From the NCBI RefSeq assembly GCF_002021565.1, contig NZ_MSZX01000001.1, forward strand, positions 124,027-188,026: 64,000 nucleotides of DNA, read 5' to 3'. The position numbers were made by a program, and so were the translations under genes. Below, piece by piece: positions 36,986 to 46,903 of this stretch. The first letter of the stretch is position 1. The number at the start of each line of letters is the position of its first letter. Source of the DNA: Paenibacillus selenitireducens. Its GTDB lineage: Bacteria; Bacillota; Bacilli; Paenibacillales; Paenibacillaceae. Below the pieces are notes generated by a model. That model ran no database searches, was not told the origin of the DNA, and worked only from the letters and a program-made list of their open reading frames with translations.

Positions 36986-37819
36986 ATGAATCAGAAGCAA
37001 CGCAAAATCTTATTTCGAATCTTACCGTATACGATTCTAACCTTTATCGGTATTTGTTTTTTGCTGCCGTTATTATGGGTGATGGTCGCTTCCGTAGATC
37101 CGAATGCGATGCAGTCGCTTAAGCTGCCGAAGCAAATCACGGGGTTAAACTACGTTGATGTTATCACGGATACAGCCAATCAACGGGCATTTGTGATCGG
37201 TTTACTCATGTCGCTCGGCCAAGCTGTATTGGTCGTTATTTTAGCAATTCTAGCAGCTTATCCGTTATCACGTTATCAATTAAAGTATAAGAAGCCTTTT
37301 ATGCTGACGATTCTATTCATGACTTCGTTGCCGATTACAGCGGTGATGGTTCCGGTCTACCAATTATTCCTGACGTTAAAACTGTACGACAACATTTTTG
37401 GCGTTGTACTGTTCTATGTCGCGTCTTCGATGCCTTATGGCATCTGGATGCTCAAAAATTTCATGGATTCCGTCCCAGGCGACTTGGAAGAAGCAGCATG
37501 GGTTGACGGGGCTTCCGTATTCGTAGGCATTCGAAAAGTCGTCGCACCGTTGATGATTCCCGGGATTTGTACGGTTGCGATATTTACCTTCTCTGGAAGC
37601 TGGGGGAACTTTTTTGTTCCCTATATTCTGTTGCAGAACCCGGAAAAATTCCCGGCATCGCTCAAGCTGTATCAGTTCTTCGGACAATACGGGATGGTGG
37701 ATTACGGCAGGTTAGCCGCCTTTTCAGTCATGTATGCATGCCCCTCCATCGTCTTGTACATTCTGTCGCAGAAATTCATGTCGAAAGGGTTTGGATTGCA
37801 AGGCGGAACGAAGGGGTAA
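36986..37819 (+). CDS. Sugar ABC importer permease, MalG type
   Basis: Partner channel subunit, 277 residues, about six helices. It contains the MalG-like DPNAMQSLKLPKQITGLNY periplasmic loop and EAA loop LEEAAWVDGASVFVGIRKVVAP. It follows the first permease by 18 bases with AAGGAG. It ends at a bidirectional hairpin facing xylR. Confidence 0.92.
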   Translation: MNQKQRKILFRILPYTILTFIGICFLLPLLWVMVASVDPNAMQSLKLPKQITGLNYVDVITDTANQRAFVIGLLMSLGQAVLVVILAILAAYPLSRYQLKYKKPFMLTILFMTSLPITAVMVPVYQLFLTLKLYDNIFGVVLFYVASSMPYGIWMLKNFMDSVPGDLEEAAWVDGASVFVGIRKVVAPLMIPGICTVAIFTFSGSWGNFFVPYILLQNPEKFPASLKLYQFFGQYGMVDYGRLAAFSVMYACPSIVLYILSQKFMSKGFGLQGGTKG

Positions 37820-37831
37820 GGGGTTGAAAAG

Positions 37832-37880
37832 AAAAAAGCAGTGGAAGGGAGAAGTAGAATCCCTTTTCACTGCTTTTTCT
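37832..37880. terminator. Bidirectional terminator between permease and xylR
   Basis: AAAAAGCAGTG pairs with CACTGCTTTTT, with an inner AAGGGA/TCCCTT pairing. A and T runs on both sides suit termination in both directions. Confidence 0.85.
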
Positions 37881-37893
37881 AAAAGATGTGGAA

Positions 37894-39045
37894 TTACATC
37901 GTTTCTGCGAGAGATGCGCGATCCTTGGAGAAAAATCCAGATATCGCATAATAAGCTGCCCCGAGCAAGGTAGAGCGGGTCTCCAGCTGTGCGAATCGTA
38001 TCGAGGAATGCTTCCGATGATAGGATAAGGAACGCGTAGCAACGGTCTGTTGAATCGCGCTCGTAATCCAGCGTTCCGCACGCATCATCTGGTTCCCGAT
38101 AATGATAAGCTCGGGATTAAAGGTATTGATAATCGTGCTAATGCCGATCCCTAAATATTCGCCCATTTCGTAAAATCCGCGAATGCCGTCGGCTTCACCG
38201 GACGCGGACATTTGAACCAGCGTGTCGAAGTCGTATTGCGGATGGGAACTGGTGGATGCATAGAGCTCCCAGCAGCCTTTGTTGCCGCAGCGGCATTTGC
38301 GACCGTTCGCTTCGATCGTCATATGTCCCATTTCGCCGGATAATCCGGCAGCGCCGCGGAAGAGTTCCCGTCCGAAAATAATGCCGGTACCGATCCCTTC
38401 GCTGACGGAAATATAGACGATATTCGCCGCATCGCGACCTGCACCGTACTGCTGCTCGCCTACCGCACCTGCATTCGCTTCGTTATCTATGGTGACCGGA
38501 AGCTGGAAATGCTCGGAGATGAGTGCATTCAGATCCATGTTCTCCCATTGAAGATTTGGCGCGAACAAGATACGGCCTGTCTCATCTACGATTCCAGGCA
38601 CCCCAATACCAATGCCAACGATGCCGTATCGGGAAGGGGGTGTAAGGTCAATCATGGATTGGATCGCAGCGAATAGCTCTTGCGTGACATATTCGATCTC
38701 TGTTCTCGCGAGCTTGCGAGACGCTTCTTCGACCATTTCACCGTTCAGGTTGGTAAGGATCGTGCGAATTTTGGCAACGCCCAGCTCAACGCCGATCGCA
38801 TACCCTGCCGTTTCATGGAAGAGGAGCATGACGGGTTTGCGCCCGCCGCTCGACTTGCCTGTGCCAATTTCCAGTACAAATTCATTGTTTATTAATTCTG
38901 CGACAAGACTGGATACAGTTCCTTTATTTAATCCGGTCATTTTGGAAACGGCAGCACGCGAGATGGGAGATTGGTCCCGAATCGTATCGAGAACAATCGA
39001 CTTATTGATTTTTTTAACGAGAAATTGATCGCCTGTCGTCTTCAT
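37894..39045 (-). CDS. xylR: Xylose repressor, ROK family
   Basis: Represses xylose genes and is released by xylose; 383 residues. ATG 39045 follows GGAGG by four bases; the open frame continues to 39129 without support. An N-terminal winged helix (SPISRAAVSKMTGLNKGTVSSLVAEL) is followed by a ROK fold with the zinc motif CRCGNKGCWE. It is divergent from xylA, and palindromes with TTAGTTT half-sites lie between them. Confidence 0.93.
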   Translation of the reverse strand: MKTTGDQFLVKKINKSIVLDTIRDQSPISRAAVSKMTGLNKGTVSSLVAELINNEFVLEIGTGKSSGGRKPVMLLFHETAGYAIGVELGVAKIRTILTNLNGEMVEEASRKLARTEIEYVTQELFAAIQSMIDLTPPSRYGIVGIGIGVPGIVDETGRILFAPNLQWENMDLNALISEHFQLPVTIDNEANAGAVGEQQYGAGRDAANIVYISVSEGIGTGIIFGRELFRGAAGLSGEMGHMTIEANGRKCRCGNKGCWELYASTSSHPQYDFDTLVQMSASGEADGIRGFYEMGEYLGIGISTIINTFNPELIIIGNQMMRAERWITSAIQQTVATRSLSYHRKHSSIRFAQLETRSTLLGAAYYAISGFFSKDRASLAETM

Positions 39046-39055
39046 AGAACCTCCA

Positions 39056-39080
39056 GTTAGTTTAACCAACGAATAATTAA
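39056..39080. promoter_or_regulatory. Possible second, degenerate xyl operator at the xylR start
   Basis: AGTTAGTTTAACC matches a XylR half-site, but the opposite arm (AATAATTAA) is poor. It lies just upstream of the xylR ribosome site, where binding would give autoregulation. Weak evidence. Confidence 0.35.
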
Positions 39081-39174
39081 TATCGATGTAATATAGAATA
39101 AATGAGGTTGGAATAGAAAGCAACGCCATAGTTCATCCAGCTTGAAAAGCGGCTTGAAAGGTTTTCAATGATTT

Positions 39175-39203
39175 ACTTAGTTTAATCAATAGACAAACTA
39201 AGT
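39175..39203. promoter_or_regulatory. XylR operator before xylA
   Basis: ACTTAGTTT and AAACTAAGT are perfect 9-base inverted arms separated by 11 bases, the form of Gram-positive xyl operators. It overlaps the -35 box and spacer of the xylA promoter, so bound XylR would block polymerase. Confidence 0.88.
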
Positions 39204-39218
39204 TTCGATATGTATACT
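39190..39218 (+). promoter_or_regulatory. xylA promoter
   Basis: TAGACA (39190-39195), a 17-base spacer and TATACT (39213-39218). It ends 41 bases before xylA and overlaps the palindromic operator. Confidence 0.7.
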
Positions 39219-39259
39219 AAAGCCATGAGAACGACAAATTTATTTGCGGAGGTCATGAC

Positions 39260-40573
39260 ATGGCATATTTTGAAGGCATTCATAACATTGCATTTGAAGG
39301 TAGAAGCTCTAAAAACCCACTTGCATTTAAACACTATAATCCTAAAGAAGTGGTTGCAGGCAAAACGATGGAAGAGCATTTACGGTTTGCAGTAGCTTAC
39401 TGGCATACGCTAACAGCTGATGGTACAGACCAGTTCGGTAAAGGCACGATGGTTCGTAATTGGGACCGATACTCCGGCATGGATCTTGCTAAAGCACGCG
39501 CGGAAGCATCCTTCGAGTTCATTACGAAATTAGGCGTGCCATTCTTCGCATTCCATGACCGCGATATTGCGCCTGAAGGCGAAACATTGCAAGAGACGAA
39601 CAAAAACTTGGATATCATCGTGGATATGATGAAGCAATTCATGAAAGATTCCGGCGTGAAATTGCTATGGAATACACAAAATATGTTTACGAACCCACGC
39701 TTCGTACACGGCGCAGGTACAACTTCGAATGCGGAGGTCTATGCCTATGCTGCGGCCCAAGTGAAGAAAAGCCTTGAAATCGGGAAAGAGCTTGGCGCAG
39801 AAAACTATGTGTTCTGGGGCGGACGTGAAGGTTACGAAACATTGTTGAATACAGATATGAAATTAGAGTTGGATAACTTGGCGCGTTTGTACTGGATGTC
39901 CATTGATTATGCCAAAGAGATCAGCTTTAACGCACAATTCTTGATCGAACCCAAACCAAAAGAGCCTACCAAACACCAATACGATTTCGATGCCGCAACA
40001 ACCATGAACTTCTTAAGAACGTACGGCTTGCAGGATCACTTCAAATTGAACTTGGAAGCGAACCATGCAACGCTAGCGGGTCACACTTTCGAGCATGAAA
40101 TCCGTGTTGCTAGTATTAACGGCATGTTAGGATCCCTGGATGCGAACCAAGGCGACATGCTTCTGGGCTGGGATACCGATGAATTCCCGCAAGATTTGAC
40201 GTCCACCACATTAACGATGTATGAAGTCTTGAAAAACGGTGGCATTGGCCGTGGCGGCGTGAACTTTGACGCGAAAGTACGCCGTGCTTCCTTCGATCAC
40301 GAAGACTTGTTCTTCGCTCATATTGCAGGGATGGATGCATATGCGAAAGGCTTGAAAGTAGCTGCGAAATTGATCGAAGATCGTGTGCTTGAGGATGTTG
40401 TAGCAAACCGTTACCGTTCATTCAACGATGGCATCGGTGCCGATATTGTTGCCGACAAAACCACATTGAAATCGCTTGAAGAATACGCATTCCAAAACAA
40501 CCCGATTCGTAATGAATCCGGTCGTCAAGAGCAAATTAAAGCTGCCGTGAACGAATACTTGTTGTCCGAGTAG
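39260..40573 (+). CDS. xylA: Xylose isomerase
   Basis: Converts xylose to xylulose in a metal-dependent TIM barrel; 437 residues, the usual long type. Metal and catalytic residues appear in [49 protein letters not shown] and [14 protein letters not shown] precedes ATG 39260. It is followed by xylB at 24 bases and preceded by a XylR-type operator. Confidence 0.98.
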   Translation: MAYFEGIHNIAFEGRSSKNPLAFKHYNPKEVVAGKTMEEHLRFAVAYWHTLTADGTDQFGKGTMVRNWDRYSGMDLAKARAEASFEFITKLGVPFFAFHDRDIAPEGETLQETNKNLDIIVDMMKQFMKDSGVKLLWNTQNMFTNPRFVHGAGTTSNAEVYAYAAAQVKKSLEIGKELGAENYVFWGGREGYETLLNTDMKLELDNLARLYWMSIDYAKEISFNAQFLIEPKPKEPTKHQYDFDAATTMNFLRTYGLQDHFKLNLEANHATLAGHTFEHEIRVASINGMLGSLDANQGDMLLGWDTDEFPQDLTSTTLTMYEVLKNGGIGRGGVNFDAKVRRASFDHEDLFFAHIAGMDAYAKGLKVAAKLIEDRVLEDVVANRYRSFNDGIGADIVADKTTLKSLEEYAFQNNPIRNESGRQEQIKAAVNEYLLSE

Positions 40574-40597
40574 GCTTTACCTTGGGGAGAGATGACC

Positions 40598-42091
40598 ATG
40601 AAATATGTGATCGGGATTGACTTAGGCACAAGCTCTGTCAAGACAATGCTTGTAGATAAGCTTGGTAACGTCGTGCACGAGGCGAGTGAGAACTACCCAT
40701 TATTCCATGAAAAATCAGGCTGGTGCGAACAGCGTCCAGAGGATTGGGTAACTGGCACCGTAACATCGCTTCAGAAGCTGCTATCCGGTTCGAAAGTGTC
40801 AGCGGAGGATATCGAAGGGATATCCTTCTCCGGCCAAATGCACGGACTTGTCCTTTTGGATGCAAATCATAAAGTGTTGCGCAATGCGATTCTATGGAAT
40901 GATACGCGTACGACAGCGCAATGCCGCTCTATTGAGGAAGCATTGGGAACGAAGCTGCTCGGGATTGCCAAGAACGCAGCCTTGGAAGGCTTTACGCTTC
41001 CTAAGCTGTTATGGGTGAAAGAATTTGAACCTGAAGTTTATGCGAAGGCGGAAGTATTCCTCCTGCCCAAAGACTATTTGCGTTACCGGATGACAGGGCA
41101 TATTGCGCAAGAGTATTCGGATGCCGCGGGTACGTTATTGCTGGATATGATCGGCAAGCAATGGAGCACCGAGATCTGCCAGGCCGTCGGCATCGAGGAA
41201 CGCATTTGTCCTCCCATCGTGGAATCGCATGCCTGTGTAGGGAATGTCACGGCAGAATTCGCGGCACAATCGGGATTAACCGTGAATACCAAAGTTTTCG
41301 CTGGCGGTGCAGATAATGCATGCGGAGCGATTGGTTCCGGAATTCTATCCGAAGGTCGTACGTTATGTTCTGTAGGCACTTCCGGTGTGATCCTTGCCTA
41401 TGAGGAGAACAAGGAACTCGACGTCGCGGGGAAGGTACACTTCTTTAACCATGCGAAGCAAGACGCATTTTATGCGATGGGCGTAACCCTAGCTGCAGGG
41501 TATTCCTTGCAATGGTTCCATGATACTTTCTGTAAAGAATTATCGTTCCCTGATATGCTAGGCGGGTTGGAAGCTGCCGGTGTAGGCGCGAAAGGCTTAT
41601 TGTTCACACCCTATTTGGTAGGCGAGCGCACGCCGCATCCGGATGCGGACATTCGTGGCGCATTTATCGGCATGGATGGATCGCACACACGTGATCATTT
41701 TGCTCGCGCCGTGGTCGAAGGGATTACGTTCTCACTTCGGGAGTCGTTAGAAATTCTTCGTGCAGCAGGCAAGACCATTCCATCGATCATTTCGATCGGC
41801 GGCGGTGCGAAGAACGAAACTTGGCTGCAAATTCAAGCCGACGTCTTCCAAGTTGAGGTTGTCCGGCTAGAGAGCGAGCAAGGTCCAGGCATGGGCGCAG
41901 CGATGCTTGCGGCTTATGGCTGCGGCTGGTTTCAGTCTCTTGAAGCTTGTGCCGATGTATTCTTAAAACCAGCGCAAACCTATCAACCGATTTCAGCGAA
42001 TGTGGAGAAATACAACGAGCTCTATCGTTTGTACCAGCAAGTTTATCATCAGACGAAGGAACTATCCCAAGCTTTGGGGAGCTTCCGATAA
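40598..42091 (+). CDS. xylB: Xylulokinase
   Basis: Phosphorylates xylulose to xylulose 5-phosphate; 497 residues, FGGY family. ATG 40598 is eight bases after GGGGAG; ATG 40592 is too close to it. The N-terminal phosphate loop is GIDLGTSSVKTML, the substrate motif FSGQMHGLVLLD, and the C-terminal nucleotide motif GGGAKNETWLQIQADVF. Second gene of xylAB. Confidence 0.97.
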   Translation: MKYVIGIDLGTSSVKTMLVDKLGNVVHEASENYPLFHEKSGWCEQRPEDWVTGTVTSLQKLLSGSKVSAEDIEGISFSGQMHGLVLLDANHKVLRNAILWNDTRTTAQCRSIEEALGTKLLGIAKNAALEGFTLPKLLWVKEFEPEVYAKAEVFLLPKDYLRYRMTGHIAQEYSDAAGTLLLDMIGKQWSTEICQAVGIEERICPPIVESHACVGNVTAEFAAQSGLTVNTKVFAGGADNACGAIGSGILSEGRTLCSVGTSGVILAYEENKELDVAGKVHFFNHAKQDAFYAMGVTLAAGYSLQWFHDTFCKELSFPDMLGGLEAAGVGAKGLLFTPYLVGERTPHPDADIRGAFIGMDGSHTRDHFARAVVEGITFSLRESLEILRAAGKTIPSIISIGGGAKNETWLQIQADVFQVEVVRLESEQGPGMGAAMLAAYGCGWFQSLEACADVFLKPAQTYQPISANVEKYNELYRLYQQVYHQTKELSQALGSFR

Positions 42092-42109
42092 CACCTGTTA
42101 GTTCTATAG

Positions 42110-42144
42110 CCTCAGCCTTAGATCATCTAAGGCTGAGGTTTTTG
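42110..42144 (+). terminator. Terminator after xylB
   Basis: CCTCAGCCTTAGA pairs perfectly with TCTAAGGCTGAGG over 13 bp around TCA, followed by TTTTT. Confidence 0.93.
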
Positions 42145-42210
42145 TCGTTTCAGGGTGAAAAGCTGTGAAAAACTATGAAAATCGTCCCGATTCTTGTTGT
42201 ATTTTGACTA

Positions 42211-42258
42211 ATGAAACCCAATATATACCTTGTCAAAAATATGAAACCCATTTAAAAT
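42211..42258 (+). promoter_or_regulatory. Promoter with paired direct repeats before the SorC-type regulator
   Basis: TTGTCA (42230-42235), a 17-base spacer and TAAAAT (42253-42258) form a good promoter. ATGAAACCCA occurs exactly at 42211-42220 and 42241-42250, 30 bp apart, once upstream of the -35 and once within the spacer. These are likely binding sites of the regulator encoded at 42323. Confidence 0.65.
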
Positions 42259-42322
42259 GAGGAAGGGAATAGAACAATATTTCCATTTTGAACAATTGTG
42301 CTAGGAAGGGGATTTTAGAGGC

Positions 42323-43297
42323 ATGACTGATATCGCAGAAGAAAGAACGAGATTACTCGTCAAAGTAAGCCATTTGTACTATATCGATGGTTTGAACCAA
42401 CAAGAAATTGCGGAGAGACTCGGAATTTCCAGACCGCAGATCAGTCGTATGCTGAGCGCTGCCAAGGCGCAGGGAATCGTTCAGATTTCGATTCGGAATC
42501 CTTACTCTGAAGAACAAATCTATGAAAGGGTGATCGCTGAAACCTTCGGAATCCATGATGTGATGATCATTCAGATGCCAGAAGAAGAACAGCATTTGGT
42601 CGATTTGAAGCTTGCGAGAGCAGGAGCCGCCCTTTTAGAATCCGTACTGAAAGATTACGACACCGTAGGGGTTATGGCAGGGAGAACTGTTTCAGAGTTG
42701 AGTAAGGAGCTGAATTACTTCAGTCGCAAACAGATGCAAATCGTTCCGCTGATTGGAGGCTGGGGCGCCGATGGAGCGACATGGCATGCGAATTCCAATG
42801 CACGTATGATTGGCGAGAAGCTTAAAGCCAAGTATATGCAATTGAATGCGCCGGCTATTGTAGCAACAGAAGAAGTGCGCGATACGATTGTGAACGAACC
42901 GGAGATTTCCAAAGTCGTAGACATGTGGGATCAGGTGAACGTGGCTATCGTCGGAATTAGCCAAATCACAGATGATGCATCGATTGTGAAGTTTGGATAT
43001 TTCGGATCGAAGGAAATGGATGAAATTCGTTCCTTGGGCGCGGTAGGCGGTGTTTGTACTTCTTTTCTGGACGAGCAAGGCCAGGTGATTTCATATCCAT
43101 CCGAGCCAAGATTGATCGGCATGTCCGCAGAGCATTTGCGTCGCATTCCGAATGTGATTGCAACCGCAAGCGGTCTGGACAAAGTACCGGCAATTTGTTC
43201 GGTTCTCCGCGGGAAATGGGTGAATGTGTTAGTAACCGATATGGTTACGGCGAAAGCGGTGCTCGAGTGGCATCAATCGCATCCTGTAACATCATAG
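42323..43297 (+). CDS. SorC-family sugar-responsive transcriptional regulator
   Basis: Regulator of 324 residues. The N-terminal helix-turn-helix reads LYYIDGLNQQEIAERLGISRPQISRML. The sugar-binding SorC domain covers about 60-315, with VGVMAGRTVSELS and PLIGGWGADGATWHAN, and usually binds a phosphosugar. It heads the importer-lyase-kinase operon. A product of the operon kinase could be the effector; this is inferred. Confidence 0.9.
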   Translation: MTDIAEERTRLLVKVSHLYYIDGLNQQEIAERLGISRPQISRMLSAAKAQGIVQISIRNPYSEEQIYERVIAETFGIHDVMIIQMPEEEQHLVDLKLARAGAALLESVLKDYDTVGVMAGRTVSELSKELNYFSRKQMQIVPLIGGWGADGATWHANSNARMIGEKLKAKYMQLNAPAIVATEEVRDTIVNEPEISKVVDMWDQVNVAIVGISQITDDASIVKFGYFGSKEMDEIRSLGAVGGVCTSFLDEQGQVISYPSEPRLIGMSAEHLRRIPNVIATASGLDKVPAICSVLRGKWVNVLVTDMVTAKAVLEWHQSHPVTS

Positions 43298-43345
43298 TGA
43301 GATAGACAAAAGTCTTAACAACAGAACCTACTAGGGGGAAGAATA

Positions 43346-44272
43346 ATGAAAAAAGCACTTTCCGTATTACTATCCATCGTATTCATTGTTAGTTTGGCAG
43401 CATGTTCCGGCGGCTCTTCAAGTAAAGACGGCGCGAAGAACATTTCCATTCTTACACCGTTCTTATCTTCCGTAACAACGAATGAAATGGTTGAAGCGTT
43501 GAAGAAGCAAGCAGAGGATCATGGTTGGAAAGCGAATGTGATTGATACCAAAGGGGATGTCGGACAATTAGCAAGCCGCATGGAAGATGTCATCGCTAGC
43601 AAAACCGACGCGATTGTCATTGTAAGTACAGACCCGAACCAATTGAAAGCACAAATCCAATCTGCAAAAGATAAAGGCATCCCGGTTCTGGGTTGTGACT
43701 CCGGTTATATCGATGGCATGACAATGAACGCAACAAGCGACAATACGGAAATGTCCAAGATGGTAACAACGCACTTATTCGATTCGCTTGGTAAAAAAGG
43801 TAACTTGGTCGTATTGACATACCGTGCGCATCCAGGTGTATTGAAACGTACATTGTTACTTGATGAGATGCTGCAACAAAATCCTGATGTGAAGAAAGTA
43901 ACGGAAATGCAAGTCGAAGTACCAGGACCCATCGAAAGTGCACGTAAAGAAATGGAAAGCTTGCTTCTTGCGAACAAAGCAGAAGGCTCCATCACAGCAG
44001 TATGGACAGGATGGGATGAGCCAGCAATTGGCGCAGCTCAAGCGATTGAAGCTTCAGGTCGCAAAGATATTGTCGTTATCGGTATTGACGGTAACAGCCA
44101 AGCGGTTGATATGATCAAAAAAGGATCTCCATTGGTTGCAACGGTAAAACAAAACTTCCCTGGTATGGCTGAAATCGTAGCACAACAATTGGAGAACGTA
44201 TTCCAAGGCAAAGAAGTAGAAGGCACAGAGTTGTATGCACCAGCTAGCTTAATTACAAAAGATAACGCGTAA
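43346..44272 (+). CDS. Ribose-type sugar ABC binding lipoprotein
   Basis: Periplasmic-binding-protein family 4-type protein, 308 residues. Signal peptide with lipobox LAAC (Cys20), then a fold starting ISILTPFLSSVTTNEMVEAL, with DAIVIVSTDPNQLKAQIQSAKDKGIPVLGCDSG and VVIGIDGNSQAVDMIKKGSP typical of the RbsB group. ACTAGGGGG precedes ATG. The ligand is unknown. It is followed by a strong hairpin, then the ATPase and permease of the same importer. Confidence 0.9.
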   Translation: MKKALSVLLSIVFIVSLAACSGGSSSKDGAKNISILTPFLSSVTTNEMVEALKKQAEDHGWKANVIDTKGDVGQLASRMEDVIASKTDAIVIVSTDPNQLKAQIQSAKDKGIPVLGCDSGYIDGMTMNATSDNTEMSKMVTTHLFDSLGKKGNLVVLTYRAHPGVLKRTLLLDEMLQQNPDVKKVTEMQVEVPGPIESARKEMESLLLANKAEGSITAVWTGWDEPAIGAAQAIEASGRKDIVVIGIDGNSQAVDMIKKGSPLVATVKQNFPGMAEIVAQQLENVFQGKEVEGTELYAPASLITKDNA

Positions 44273-44310
44273 TACAGGCAACTAATCATACGGTGGTATG
44301 AACGTCAAGT

Positions 44311-44333
44311 GAGCGGCTGGTTTCCAGCCGCTC
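44311..44333 (+). other. Intra-operon hairpin after the binding-protein gene
   Basis: GAGCGGCTGG pairs perfectly with CCAGCCGCTC around TTT. There is no T run, so it more likely protects the upstream mRNA from decay than terminates. It sits between binding protein and ATPase, paralleling hairpins at 35992 and 51929. Confidence 0.75.
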
Positions 44334-44417
44334 TCATTCTAAAAAACGAAGAAAACATAAGTTGCAAGGATACTTTGGAAGCAGAACAAGTTCCTGTTCG
44401 ATGTGGAGGATGATCAG

Positions 44418-45914
44418 ATGTCTTTGTTGGAAGTGAAGCAGCTAGATAAAAGGTTCGGTCTGCATCATGCGTTATCCCAAATATCATTGTCGATCGAAGC
44501 GGGCAAAGTGCTTGGCTTGGTCGGTGAAAACGGAGCAGGCAAATCAACATTTATTAAAATCATTACCGGCGTGTACGCGCCAGATGGCGGAAGCATCTAT
44601 TGGAATGGACAGCTTGAGACGATCACCTCACCACGAGACGCGCATCGGTTGGGCATTCATGTGCTGCATCAAGACCGTCACTTAATTCCGGCCTTCTCCG
44701 GCTACGAGAATTTATATCTGGGGACAGATATACCACAGGTTAAATTCGGTCTTCGTATTCGTTGGCATGAGATGAAACGACGTGCGGAAGCTTTAAAGAA
44801 AGAATTAGGCATGGAGCTAGATCTGGATAAGACCGCGGAAGAAATGTCTCCACCAGAGCGTACCTTGCTGGAATTAATGCGTGTGATGATGCAGGATTGC
44901 AAGCTATTAATCCTGGACGAGCCCACGGCTTCTTTAACCGATCAAGAGACCGAAATTCTATTCCGTCTGATTCAGCAATTAACTGCGCAAGGCACAGCGA
45001 TTTTATATGTGTCCCACCGGATGGAAGAGATCTTCAAGTTGTCAGATCATATTGCCGTCTTCCGGAATGGGAAGAATGCAGGGACATTGCAGCGGGAAGA
45101 GGCGAACTTGAACAAAGTCATTTCCATGATGACAGATACGGATTATCAAGCCGCTGCTACCCATGAACGGCAGGATGCGAGCATGAATCCCGTCTTATTG
45201 TCGGTGAACCAGCTGTCTACTGTCGACGGCCGTGTGAAGCCTTCCAGCTTGCAAGTCCACGCGGGTGAAGTGGTAGGGATATTCGGATTAGCCGGCGCGG
45301 GCCGCACGGAATTGCTTGAAGCTATCTATGGAACGCGCTCGATCCAGGAGGGTGAGGTTGTCATCTCAGGCAAGTCGCATCGTCGGATGTCACCGCAAAA
45401 GGCGCTGGAAGCCGGGATGGTATTTATTCCGGAGGATCGTAGATCCGAAGGGTTAGTGATGGGGATGACGATTCGTGAGAATATGACACTCCCTCGATTA
45501 CAGCATTTCTCGTCAGGTCTCTATGTGAAGCAACGGAAAGAGAAACATGCCGTGAGACAATGGATGGAGAATATGAATGTAAAAGCTGTGGGCTCGGAGC
45601 AGACGGTAAGCGAGTTAAGCGGAGGAAATCAGCAGAAAGTCGTGTTCGCCAAAGCCTTGATGCATGAGCCGATTCTCTTCTTATGTGATGAAGCGACCCA
45701 AGCTGTCGACGTGATGACACGTGAAGAGATTCACCGTCTGTTACGAGAGCAAGCGAATCAAAATCGTGGTGTTCTGTATGTGACATCAGATATTCACGAA
45801 ATATTAGATGTATGTGATCGAATTTATGTGTTGCGTGAAGGGTCAATCGTGTCGGAAATTGCCGGCGGCGAAGCTACTTCCGAACAACTCTTGCAAATTT
45901 GCTACAATCGATGA
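44418..45914 (+). CDS. Ribose-type sugar ABC ATPase, duplicated
   Basis: Single-chain double ATPase of 498 residues, like RbsA. ATG 44418 is seven bases after GGAGGA. The first half has Walker A GENGAGKST, a signature region reading MSPPERTLLELMR rather than LSGGQ, and Walker B LLILDEPTASL. The second half has FGLAGAGRTELLEAIYG in place of a Walker A, LSGGNQQKVVFAKAL and LFLCDEATQAVD. Degenerate sites in each half are normal for this group. Confidence 0.94.
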   Translation: MSLLEVKQLDKRFGLHHALSQISLSIEAGKVLGLVGENGAGKSTFIKIITGVYAPDGGSIYWNGQLETITSPRDAHRLGIHVLHQDRHLIPAFSGYENLYLGTDIPQVKFGLRIRWHEMKRRAEALKKELGMELDLDKTAEEMSPPERTLLELMRVMMQDCKLLILDEPTASLTDQETEILFRLIQQLTAQGTAILYVSHRMEEIFKLSDHIAVFRNGKNAGTLQREEANLNKVISMMTDTDYQAAATHERQDASMNPVLLSVNQLSTVDGRVKPSSLQVHAGEVVGIFGLAGAGRTELLEAIYGTRSIQEGEVVISGKSHRRMSPQKALEAGMVFIPEDRRSEGLVMGMTIRENMTLPRLQHFSSGLYVKQRKEKHAVRQWMENMNVKAVGSEQTVSELSGGNQQKVVFAKALMHEPILFLCDEATQAVDVMTREEIHRLLREQANQNRGVLYVTSDIHEILDVCDRIYVLREGSIVSEIAGGEATSEQLLQICYNR

Positions 45915-45928
45915 AAGGAAGAAACATG

Positions 45929-46903
45929 ATGGAGACCACTAAAATAACAAAAACGTCCTCTTCTGTGCAATGGAGCAAATTGTTTCGGTCCTACGGCACC
46001 GTCATTGCTGGCATACTTATTATCATAATGTTTAGCGTTCTGAATCCAGGATCCTTTGCTACGCTGGATAATGCGATTAATATTAGCCGCCAAATTTCCT
46101 TCTTGGTTATTATTGGGATCGGGGCAACGATCGTCATGTCCGTCAGTGAATTTGATTTGTCCATTGGCGCGATGGCCAGTCTGGGCGGCGTTATCGCAGC
46201 TAAAATTATCGCAAGCGGCGGGCCGTTATGGATCGCATTTGTCGTACCTGTTCTTGTCGCATTGATCATTGGATTTATTAATGGTTGGATTGTTACGCAG
46301 TTCCGCGTATTATCCTTCATTACGACATTAGCCATGAGTACGGTACTTGGAGGATTTACATTCTGGTTAACAGGCGGGGCAACGATCTTTGAGAATATTC
46401 CCGACAGCTTCCGTTATATTGGTCAGAAAAGCTTAGGCAGTATTCCGATGTTATCGATCGTGATGCTGCTGGTTACAATCTTGTTCTGGTATGTGATGAC
46501 CCAGACGGCTTTTGGCAGACGCCTATATGCCATTGGCGGGAACGAATCCGCATCGAGAATTGCGGGATTACGCGTGAAATGGAACAAAAATGCGGCTTTT
46601 GCGCTTGGCGCGGCGCTTGCTGCCTTAACCGGTGTATTAATGGCATCTCGTTTGGGATCGGCACACCCGACCGCGGGTAATGGACTATTCCTTCAAGCTT
46701 ACGCTGCAGCATATCTCGGCATGACCTCCTTTAAAGAGGGCGTACCGAATATTTGGGGGACGTTCGTTGGTGCAGCTATTATCGGGGTACTTGCGAATGG
46801 GTTAACGATTATGGAAGTGCCGACATTTATGCAGGATGTTATTACTGGGGTGATCGTGATCGCAGCGGTGATCATGCAGCGCTTAGGGCGGAATGCGCAA
46901 TGA
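45929..46903 (+). CDS. Ribose-type sugar ABC permease
   Basis: Membrane subunit of about 324 residues, RbsC-like, eight or more helices. ATG 45929 is about eight bases after AGGA; ATG 45926 is equally possible. Landmarks are MSVSEFDLSIGAMASLGGVIAAKI and GNESASRIAGLRVKWNK, typical of this permease family. The stop overlaps the TrpA-like gene start as ATGA, tying transport to catabolism. Confidence 0.93.
   Translation: METTKITKTSSSVQWSKLFRSYGTVIAGILIIIMFSVLNPGSFATLDNAINISRQISFLVIIGIGATIVMSVSEFDLSIGAMASLGGVIAAKIIASGGPLWIAFVVPVLVALIIGFINGWIVTQFRVLSFITTLAMSTVLGGFTFWLTGGATIFENIPDSFRYIGQKSLGSIPMLSIVMLLVTILFWYVMTQTAFGRRLYAIGGNESASRIAGLRVKWNKNAAFALGAALAALTGVLMASRLGSAHPTAGNGLFLQAYAAAYLGMTSFKEGVPNIWGTFVGAAIIGVLANGLTIMEVPTFMQDVITGVIVIAAVIMQRLGRNAQ

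Noticed and set aside
39154-39168. TTGAAAGGTTTTCAA palindrome before xylA as a cre site
   Set aside because: It lacks the central CG required by the cre consensus. It could be fortuitous.
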